Assembly: GCA_018263405.1 (NCBI GenBank)
Contig: JAANXG010000085.1
Location: forward strand, 1 to 12,268
Source: Gammaproteobacteria bacterium
GTDB taxonomy: Bacteria; Pseudomonadota; Gammaproteobacteria; Arenicellales; JAANXG01
Direction: 5' to 3'
Length of the DNA stretch: 12,268 bases
Part shown: positions 7,263 to 12,268 of the stretch, one piece after another
Numbering within the stretch: the stretch's first letter is position 1
How the letters are laid out: each line of letters starts with the position of its first letter
The notes under the pieces: model-generated
Databases searched by the model: none
What the model was told of the DNA's origin: nothing
The model's input: the letters and a program-made list of their open reading frames with translations, nothing else
Made by a program: the position numbers and the translations under genes

Positions 7263-7838
7263 TTATCCTTCCGGGTTATCTGAATCGGCTACGGTGGATT
7301 TCTGCTCCCTCACCCGAAGCGTGAATTCGCTTACCCTTGCTTCGCCGCGATCCTGTGCATTGACGATGTCCAGATCGGGATTTGTAAACCAGTCGGACGA
7401 ATCCAGGTTGCTCATTAGATGCGAAACACGGGCGTTCGATTGGGCCGTGCCTTTCAGTGTGATCCGTTTGTTCTTTTTGGCCAGTCCCGTAAAGTAAATG
7501 CCCCTGGGCAGCGCTCTGACAAGGTCATCGAACACATGCACGATCTGCGTACGGTCCCGTTGCAGTTGCTGAATAATTTCCATGCGCGTGAGCAGGGCGC
7601 GCTTGCGTTCTTTTAGTTGGTTGATTTTCTGAATTTGATCGTCGAGACTGACGATTTCCGTTTGCAGAAAGTCATTGCGCTTGTTCTGGTGGTCGATGAG
7701 CCCGTTTACGTGGTACCAGGCGTAGAACACAAGCAGCCCCATTAACAGCCAAGCACCGACACTGGCGGACAACAACTGGCGATCCTGTTCCTGTCGGCGG
7801 AGCTCGCGCCACGGAAGCAGATTAATACGGGTAGCCAT
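7263..7838 (-). CDS. pilN: Type IV pilus inner membrane protein PilN
   Basis: PilN is a bitopic inner-membrane protein linking cytoplasmic PilM to PilO. It has 191 residues. The cytoplasmic tail opens with INLLPWR (5-11), the peptide that in characterised homologues docks in a groove of PilM. One transmembrane helix covers about 22-43, followed by a coiled coil (about 48-100, with QIQKINQLKERKRALLTR). The periplasmic alpha/beta domain includes LPRGIYFTGLAKKNKRITLKG and SEFTLRV. The ATG at 7838 is one base after the pilM TGA (TGA-T-ATG), so the two are likely translated in concert. Confidence 0.97.
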   Translation of the reverse strand: MATRINLLPWRELRRQEQDRQLLSASVGAWLLMGLLVFYAWYHVNGLIDHQNKRNDFLQTEIVSLDDQIQKINQLKERKRALLTRMEIIQQLQRDRTQIVHVFDDLVRALPRGIYFTGLAKKNKRITLKGTAQSNARVSHLMSNLDSSDWFTNPDLDIVNAQDRGEARVSEFTLRVREQKSTVADSDNPEG

Positions 7839-7839
7839 A

Positions 7840-8901
7840 TCAGTCGAAACTCCTGAGCGCCAGGCCGCATGCCACCAGCAGGGCTGGAGATTCCGCGTTC
7901 AATTGTTGTGACGTAACTCGATTCGACAGCGACATGGATGCAAAAGGGCTGGCAATAATTGTCGGAATGTTGACTCGCTCGGCAATCATTTCGCCGATTC
8001 CTGGAATCTTGGCGCATCCGCCGGCAAGCAAGATTTGATCCACGTTGTTGAAGGGTGTCGAAGAATAAAAAAATTGCAGCGCTCTCAGCGTTTCCTGGCA
8101 AATGGCTTCCATAAAGGGCCGTAAAACATCCGTTTGATAATTGTCCGGCAAACCGCCCAGTTTCTTGGCCATCCCGGCTTCTTCGTAGGATAGGCCGTAA
8201 CGGCGCTGGATTTCCTCCGTGAGTTGCCGTCCTCCAAGCGCATGGTCCCGAGTATAAACGGACCGGTTATTGTTCATCATATTGACATGGGTGGTGGTCG
8301 CGCCCACATCCAGCACCGCTACAATTTGTTCGAGGCTGGTACCCGCCGATTGGCTCATGATCAGCCCGTACGCCGCTTCGATGGCAAAGGTGTCGACATC
8401 TACCACTATGGGTGTCAGTCCGGGCCCTTCAACCACCGCAACGTAATCGTCTACGATTTCCTTTCGGCACGCGGCGATGAGAACCTCGTCTTCATTGGCG
8501 TTGGACTCGGACGGGCCGATTACTTCAAAGTTCAGATTCACTTCATCCAATGGGTACGGAATGTAGTGGTCGGCTTCCATTTCAATTTGCTGCTCCAGTT
8601 CTTCTTCCCTGAGGCCCCCGGGGATCAGGATCCGCTTCGTTATGACGTGCGACGACGACACCGCGACGGCCGCGTTGCAGGATTTCGTGCCGGAGCGTTT
8701 GACGACGCGGTCCACGGCCCTGCCGACTTGCTCCACGTCGGTAATGGCATTTTCCACTACCGCGTTCTGCGGCAACGGTTCAACCGCATAACGCTCCACA
8801 CGGTAATGGTTGCCGCTCTTGCCGAGTTCGAGTAATTTCACGGCCGAAGAGCTGACGTCGATACCAACGAGAGAATGCGCTTGTTTCTTGAAAAAAGTCA
8901 G
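7840..8901 (-). CDS. pilM: Type IV pilus actin-like ATPase PilM, probable CTG start
   Basis: PilM is a cytoplasmic FtsA/actin-like protein that binds the PilN tail and anchors the alignment complex. With a CTG start at 8901 it has 353 residues, close to the 354 of P. aeruginosa PilM. It would begin (M)TFFKKQAHSLVGIDVSS. The phosphate-1 motif GIDVSSSAVKLLEL (13-26), phosphate-2 motif VLDVGATTTHV (196-206) and adenosine motif LLAGGCAKIPG (291-301) are all present, as is GGRQLTEEIQRRYGLSYEEA. The next conventional start, GTG at 8841, would remove half of phosphate-1 and leave 333 residues. Between the in-frame TAA upstream and that GTG there is no ATG, GTG or TTG. CTG lies 4 nt after TAAGGAGG, and the rare start ATT just before it is less well spaced. 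It is the first gene of the pil-aro run and diverges from PBP1A. Confidence 0.93.
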   Translation of the reverse strand: MTFFKKQAHSLVGIDVSSSAVKLLELGKSGNHYRVERYAVEPLPQNAVVENAITDVEQVGRAVDRVVKRSGTKSCNAAVAVSSSHVITKRILIPGGLREEELEQQIEMEADHYIPYPLDEVNLNFEVIGPSESNANEDEVLIAACRKEIVDDYVAVVEGPGLTPIVVDVDTFAIEAAYGLIMSQSAGTSLEQIVAVLDVGATTTHVNMMNNNRSVYTRDHALGGRQLTEEIQRRYGLSYEEAGMAKKLGGLPDNYQTDVLRPFMEAICQETLRALQFFYSSTPFNNVDQILLAGGCAKIPGIGEMIAERVNIPTIIASPFASMSLSNRVTSQQLNAESPALLVACGLALRSFD

Positions 8902-8905
8902 AATT

Positions 8906-8913
8906 CCTCCTTA
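8906..8913 (-). promoter_or_regulatory. Strong Shine-Dalgarno deciding the pilM start
   Basis: The minus strand reads TAAGGAGG, then AATT, then CTG. The match to the anti-Shine-Dalgarno sequence is nearly perfect, and the four-base spacing points to CTG at 8899-8901 as the pilM start. The TAA within it is also the in-frame stop that closes the frame upstream. Confidence 0.8.
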
Positions 8914-8966
8914 TTTTTCCGCCGTTTACAGCGACATAGTACTAAATTACCTTAAATATTGCTTCA

Positions 8967-8996
8967 AATATAGACGATGGGCCTGAATATTGACAA
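8967..8996 (-). promoter_or_regulatory. Likely sigma70 promoter of the pilMNOPQ run
   Basis: On the minus strand TTGTCA (8991-8996, 5 of 6 consensus) is followed by an 18-base spacer and TATATT (8967-8972, 5 of 6). This places the pilM CTG about 60 nt downstream of the expected transcription start. The surrounding 8935-9000 stretch is clearly AT-richer than the genes, as expected for a promoter region. Confidence 0.5.
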
Positions 8997-8999
8997 ATT

Positions 9000-9027
9000 T
9001 TGTCGGACCAATTGTCGGATCTATTAT
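9000..9027 (+). promoter_or_regulatory. Likely sigma70 promoter of the PBP1A gene
   Basis: TTGTCG (9000-9005) is followed by a 16-base spacer and TATTAT (9022-9027, 5 of 6 consensus). Transcription would start near 9034, leaving a leader of about 47 nt before GTG 9081. It is back to back with the pilM promoter, with the two -35 elements only three bases apart, so the two units may compete or share control. Confidence 0.4.
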
Positions 9028-9037
9028 GTATTTGTCG
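9000..9037 (+). repeat. TTGTCG direct repeats in the divergent promoter
   Basis: TTGTCGGAYC occurs at 9000-9009 and 9012-9021, 12 bases apart, and TTGTCG recurs at 9032-9037. The copies cover the proposed -35, spacer and transcription start of the PBP1A promoter. They could be operator half-sites for a regulator, but three short copies may also be chance. Confidence 0.35.
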
Positions 9038-9080
9038 ACCGTTTCCGTGGGGCATTGAACCCCGCTCCCCGCGAGAAATC

Positions 9081-11480
9081 GTGAAAATTTTCCTTAGGGT
9101 CGCCGGATTTTTCCTGATTATCGGGCTGGTGGGCGCCTTGGCGGTGGTGGGGCTGGTGTTCACCGTCCTGCCGGATCTCCCGGACGCGGAAGAAATTCGC
9201 GATGTGCGGCTGCAGGTTCCGTTGCGGGTCTATGCCCGGAACGGCGAGCTGATTGCGGAATTTGGGGAACAGCACCGTGAGCCGGTCAACATCGATGACG
9301 TGCCGGAAACGCTCATCCACGCGCTACTGGCGGCTGAAGACGATTCGTTTTATTCTCATCCCGGTGTGGATTTCGCGGGCGTTATCCGTGCCGCGATCGA
9401 AAACTTTAAATCCGGCCAGACCGAACAAGGCGCCAGCACCATCACGATGCAGGTGGCCCGCAACTACTTTTTGACTCGAGAGAAAACGTACACGCGAAAA
9501 ATAAAGGAGGCGTTGCTGGCGTTTCGGTTGGAACGTATATTGTCCAAGGCTCAGATTCTCGAACTTTACCTCAACAAAATTTTTCTCGGTCACCGCTCGT
9601 ACGGTTTTGCCGCTGCCGCACGGCTGTATTACGCTAAATCTCTGGATGAGATCACGCTTCCCGAATCGGCGATGCTGGCCGGGCTACCGAAAGCCCCGTC
9701 ACGTGACAATCCCCTCAGGAACGAAGACCGCGCCCTGAAAAGGCGGAATTACGTGCTTTCGAGAATGCGCCGGCTGGACTACATCGATGAAGCGAATTAC
9801 GCGGCAGCCACTAAAGCACCTTTGACCGCTGAAAGGCATCGGATCTCGACCGACGTCAACGCGCCGTACGTCGCTGAGATGGTGCGTGATTACATGGTCG
9901 ATCAGTACGGTGAGGAGGCCTATTGGCTGGGTTACAAGGTCTACACGACGGTCGTACCGGAACTCCAACATAGCGCCAACGATGCGCTAAGAGCGGGCTT
10001 GCTCGACTATTCCCGTCGTCACGGCTATCGGGGTCCGGTCGCAAGCATCGATTTACCCCGGGATACCGTCAGTGAAGCGTTGAACGAGAGTTTGGGCGAA
10101 TATCCGGTGAGCGGGGAACTGGTGCCGGCGGTGGTTGTGGCGATCGAGGGCCAAAGCGCTTCGGTCTATACCCGAAAAAAAGAAATCGTCGAAATCCCCT
10201 GGGAAGGACTGGCGTGGGCGCGGCGTTTCGCGACCGCCACCTCCCGCGGTCCCAAGCCCCAAAAGGCCTCGGATGTTGTGAAAACAGGCGACATCGTATA
10301 TGTGCGCCCGGACGGGGATTCGAACTGGCGGTTGTCCCAATTGCCGGAAGTCGAGGGCGGTCTGGTGTCTCTGGATCCGAACGATGGCGCAATCCTGTCG
10401 CTGACAGGAGGATTTGACTTTTATCTGGGGAAATTCAACCGGATCATCCAGGCCGAGCGCCAACCGGGTTCCAACATCAAACCCTTTATTTTTTCCGCGG
10501 CGCTGGAGCGCGGTTTTACTCCGGCCAGCCGGGTCAGCGGCGCGCCCATCGTGGTGGATGATCGGAACCGCGACGCGATCTGGCGCCCCGAGAACTACAG
10601 TGGCAAGTTCTTCGGTCCGACCCGGCTGCGTATGGCGCTCACGAAGTCCATGAATCTGGTATCGGTCCGAGTCGTGCGGAGTATGGGATTGGAACATACG
10701 CGAAATCATCTCGCCAGGTTCGGATTCGATCCGGATTTGCTACCGAATGGGTTGTCCCTGGCACTCGGCAGCGGGACGGTACCGCCGATGACAGTGGCTC
10801 GGGCGTACGCGGTGTTGGCTAATGGCGGGTTCTTGGTTGAGCCGTACTTTATAAAGTGGATCGAAGACCCGGACGGCAACATTATCGAGCAAGCGAAACC
10901 ATCTTTGGCCTGCGACTACTGTTCGACACCGGCGTTCGAAATGCAGCGGGAACAGCCGTTGCAAGCACGTCGTGCGATTCCCGTGGACAACCGCTTTCTC
11001 GTTACCAGCATGATGCGGGATGTTATTCAGCATGGAACGGGCCGGCGAGCGCTCAAGCTTGGCCGGGGGGACTTGGCGGGCAAGACAGGCACCACCAATG
11101 ATTTTCGGGATGCATGGTTTTCGGGATTCAACGACGCAGTCGTGACCACGGTCTGGGTCGGCTTTGACGATTCGAGAACCCTGGGTAGGGGTGAGGCGGG
11201 TTCGCGCGCGGCCTTGCCGATCTGGGTTGATTACATGGATAAGGCGTTGGAGGGCATTCCGGAATCACCCCTGCCGAAACCCGATAATGTCGTCGCGATT
11301 CGTATATCTCCCGACAGTGGTAAGGCGGTGCCGGACGACGAGCCCGCTGGAATCACCGAATATTTCAAGCTTGGAACGGAGCCGAATACCGCAAAGCGGT
11401 CGAGTCGAACGCCGTCCTCGTACTCCGATAGCAAGACCGAGCGCACCGATCCGGGTACGACTACTGAAGGCTTATTCTGA
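9081..11480 (+). CDS. mrcA: Penicillin-binding protein 1A, bifunctional peptidoglycan synthase
   Basis: This class A PBP (also called ponA) polymerises glycan strands and cross-links peptides at the inner membrane. It has 799 residues from GTG 9081. A membrane anchor lies at about 2-30. The GT51 glycosyltransferase domain (about 50-225) has catalytic Glu86 in EDDSFYSHPGVD, GASTITMQVARN and RKIKEALLAFRLE. An extra beta/OB-type domain (about 290-400) is typical of proteobacterial PBP1A. The transpeptidase domain (about 420-715) has Ser464-x-x-Lys467 in GSNIKPF, Ser523-Met-Asn525 and Lys668-Thr-Gly-Thr. A CxxC pair lies at 611-614, and the tail is Ser/Thr-rich and probably disordered. GTG 9081 is preferred because the membrane anchor begins there and GAGA precedes it. 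The frame is open back to TTG 9000, but that region overlaps the likely promoter. The gene diverges from pilM, as in Pseudomonas, and its TGA overlaps the next gene. Confidence 0.96.
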   Translation: MKIFLRVAGFFLIIGLVGALAVVGLVFTVLPDLPDAEEIRDVRLQVPLRVYARNGELIAEFGEQHREPVNIDDVPETLIHALLAAEDDSFYSHPGVDFAGVIRAAIENFKSGQTEQGASTITMQVARNYFLTREKTYTRKIKEALLAFRLERILSKAQILELYLNKIFLGHRSYGFAAAARLYYAKSLDEITLPESAMLAGLPKAPSRDNPLRNEDRALKRRNYVLSRMRRLDYIDEANYAAATKAPLTAERHRISTDVNAPYVAEMVRDYMVDQYGEEAYWLGYKVYTTVVPELQHSANDALRAGLLDYSRRHGYRGPVASIDLPRDTVSEALNESLGEYPVSGELVPAVVVAIEGQSASVYTRKKEIVEIPWEGLAWARRFATATSRGPKPQKASDVVKTGDIVYVRPDGDSNWRLSQLPEVEGGLVSLDPNDGAILSLTGGFDFYLGKFNRIIQAERQPGSNIKPFIFSAALERGFTPASRVSGAPIVVDDRNRDAIWRPENYSGKFFGPTRLRMALTKSMNLVSVRVVRSMGLEHTRNHLARFGFDPDLLPNGLSLALGSGTVPPMTVARAYAVLANGGFLVEPYFIKWIEDPDGNIIEQAKPSLACDYCSTPAFEMQREQPLQARRAIPVDNRFLVTSMMRDVIQHGTGRRALKLGRGDLAGKTGTTNDFRDAWFSGFNDAVVTTVWVGFDDSRTLGRGEAGSRAALPIWVDYMDKALEGIPESPLPKPDNVVAIRISPDSGKAVPDDEPAGITEYFKLGTEPNTAKRSSRTPSSYSDSKTERTDPGTTTEGLF

Positions 11481-12130
11481 TGCCACGGATGTTCAAAAAG
11501 CCCGGTTCCGGTCGCGCGCCGATAATCGACCGCAGGACGGTTTGCGAGGAGGCGGCACGAATCATGATCGATCACGGGATTTCCGATTACCACTTCGCCA
11601 AAAAGAAAGCCGCGCAGTGCTTGGGTGTCTCACCCCGGCGAACGGAATTCCCGAGCAACAGGGAACTCGCCGATGCCGTGCGAGTCCGGTTGCGTTTGTT
11701 CGACGGAGACGGCCTGAATGACCGTTACGGCATGCGGCTGGAACGGGCCGCGAAAATCATGGATCTGTTTGTTGAATTCAGGCCGAGGCTGGTCGGGCCA
11801 TTGGTTGACGGCATTGCGACGCAGCACGGTGCCGTGGAGCTACACCTGTTTTGCGATGCCGCGGAGCATGTCATGGCGCGCTTGCAAGAAATGCGTCTCA
11901 CCTATAGATCCTACGATAGGCGGGTGCGTTTCCCTCCGGACCGATACGAGCAGGTCCCCGGCTTTACGTTTGAATGGAAAAACAGTTTGTTCGACATACT
12001 GGTATTCAAATATCGCCGAATTCGGCAAGCACCGTTATGTCCAGTTGAAGGCCGACCCATGCGAAGAGTTTCGGTGGACCGGGTCATGGAACTTCGCCGG
12101 GAATTTGAAGAAGGGTTCAGGGTGGCCTGA
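11480..12130 (+). CDS. Conserved protein of unknown function, possible nucleotidyltransferase fold
   Basis: A 216-residue soluble protein with no signal peptide or membrane helix. It resembles uncharacterised proteobacterial proteins that I recall only by pattern. An N-terminal helical part (about 14-60, DRRTVCEEAARIMIDHGISDYHFAKKKAAQCLGV) looks like a small DNA- or partner-binding bundle. A central block RPRLVGPLVDGIATQHGAVELHLFCD (about 101-126) resembles a nucleotidyltransferase strand-turn-strand, but without a clear GSxxxG...DxD metal site. The C-terminal block RQAPLCPVEGRPMRRVSVDRV (about 182-202) is the most signature-like part. The ATG overlaps the PBP1A stop as TGATG, so it is probably co-transcribed and translationally coupled with the cell-wall synthase. 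A copy of the repeat family begins 8 nt after its stop. Function is not known. Confidence 0.85.
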   Translation: MPRMFKKPGSGRAPIIDRRTVCEEAARIMIDHGISDYHFAKKKAAQCLGVSPRRTEFPSNRELADAVRVRLRLFDGDGLNDRYGMRLERAAKIMDLFVEFRPRLVGPLVDGIATQHGAVELHLFCDAAEHVMARLQEMRLTYRSYDRRVRFPPDRYEQVPGFTFEWKNSLFDILVFKYRRIRQAPLCPVEGRPMRRVSVDRVMELRREFEEGFRVA

Positions 12131-12138
12131 GGCGAGCC

Positions 12139-12268
12139 CTTAGTACCCTTGGGCATAAATACACACACGTTCAGAGCGTCTCCAAAGTGCCAATGCAAGG
12201 CGCGCTTCGCAGGGAATGGCGAGCCCTTTTCAAGAAGCGCAACGCCGCAGTGGCGCTTTGGAGGCGCT
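12139..12268 (+). repeat. Second copy of the hairpin repeat family, truncated by the window end
   Basis: CTTAG (12139-12143) and a 36-base leader ending CGTTCAG (12168-12174) take the place of the terminal repeat of the 270-bp element, though most of that leader differs. The outer stem pairs 12175-12196 with 12247-12268: 19 of 22 are Watson-Crick pairs, with two wobbles and one A-G mismatch. The core AAGGC...AACGCC (12197-12246) has a perfect inner stem, GCGCTT with AAGCGC (12202-12207 and 12235-12240), and a loop with GGGAATGGCGAGCCC. The window ends exactly where the outer stem closes, so any second, inverted module and the far terminal repeat would be outside. The interval 12131-12138 holds nothing else. 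Confidence 0.85.

Noticed and set aside
9000..9080. TTG at 9000 as PBP1A start
   Set aside because: The 27 extra residues are not PBP1A-like, no Shine-Dalgarno precedes the codon, and the region overlaps a plausible promoter. The membrane anchor begins just after GTG 9081.
1..12268. tRNA, rRNA or CRISPR array
   Set aside because: The window is almost fully covered by protein genes. No cloverleaf, rRNA block or regularly spaced direct repeat was seen in the short gaps.

Overview
The window reads as chromosomal DNA of a gammaproteobacterium. The evidence is gene order. On the minus strand, pilM-pilN-pilO-pilP-pilQ-aroK-aroB-gltB run as a block, and a gene for penicillin-binding protein 1A diverges from pilM on the plus strand. 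This is the layout known from Pseudomonas and relatives, with one difference: the damX-like SPOR gene normally found between aroB and gltB is absent. Protein sequences fit those families at full length. The exact order or genus cannot be settled from the sequence. The first 14 bases match the end of an Illumina adapter, and the last bases lie inside a repeat, so the window is probably a whole short contig.

Layout. 1-14: adapter remnant. 15-1384 (-): first 456 codons of glutamate synthase large subunit, cut by the contig start. 1505-2590 (-): aroB. 2593-2862: a 270-bp MITE-like element placed exactly at the aroK/aroB junction. 2859-3371 (-): aroK. 3439-8901 (-): pilQ, pilP, pilO, pilN, pilM, the inner-membrane alignment complex and outer-membrane secretin of the type IV pilus. 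8902-9080: divergent promoter region. 9081-11480 (+): PBP1A. 11480-12130 (+): a conserved uncharacterised protein that overlaps the PBP1A stop codon. 12139-12268 (+): a second copy of the repeat family, running off the window.

How the genes work together. PilM (cytoplasmic, actin-like), PilN and PilO (inner membrane), PilP (lipoprotein) and PilQ (secretin) form one envelope-spanning chain. PBP1A makes the peptidoglycan this machine must cross. aroK and aroB are shikimate-pathway steps in the same transcription unit, and gltB is nitrogen assimilation downstream.

The most interesting material is the repeat family. Three hairpin modules (two facing each other inside the 270-bp element, one at the window end) share a roughly 50-nt core. 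Their outer stems are quite different in sequence but still pair, and their inner stems show several compensatory base-pair changes, so a folded structure appears to be conserved. The element carries a readable 88-codon frame. Its GTG overlaps the aroK stop codon, and its TAG lies 2 nt before the aroB start, so it may preserve translational coupling across the insertion. Separately, pilM appears to use a CTG start codon behind a strong Shine-Dalgarno sequence.
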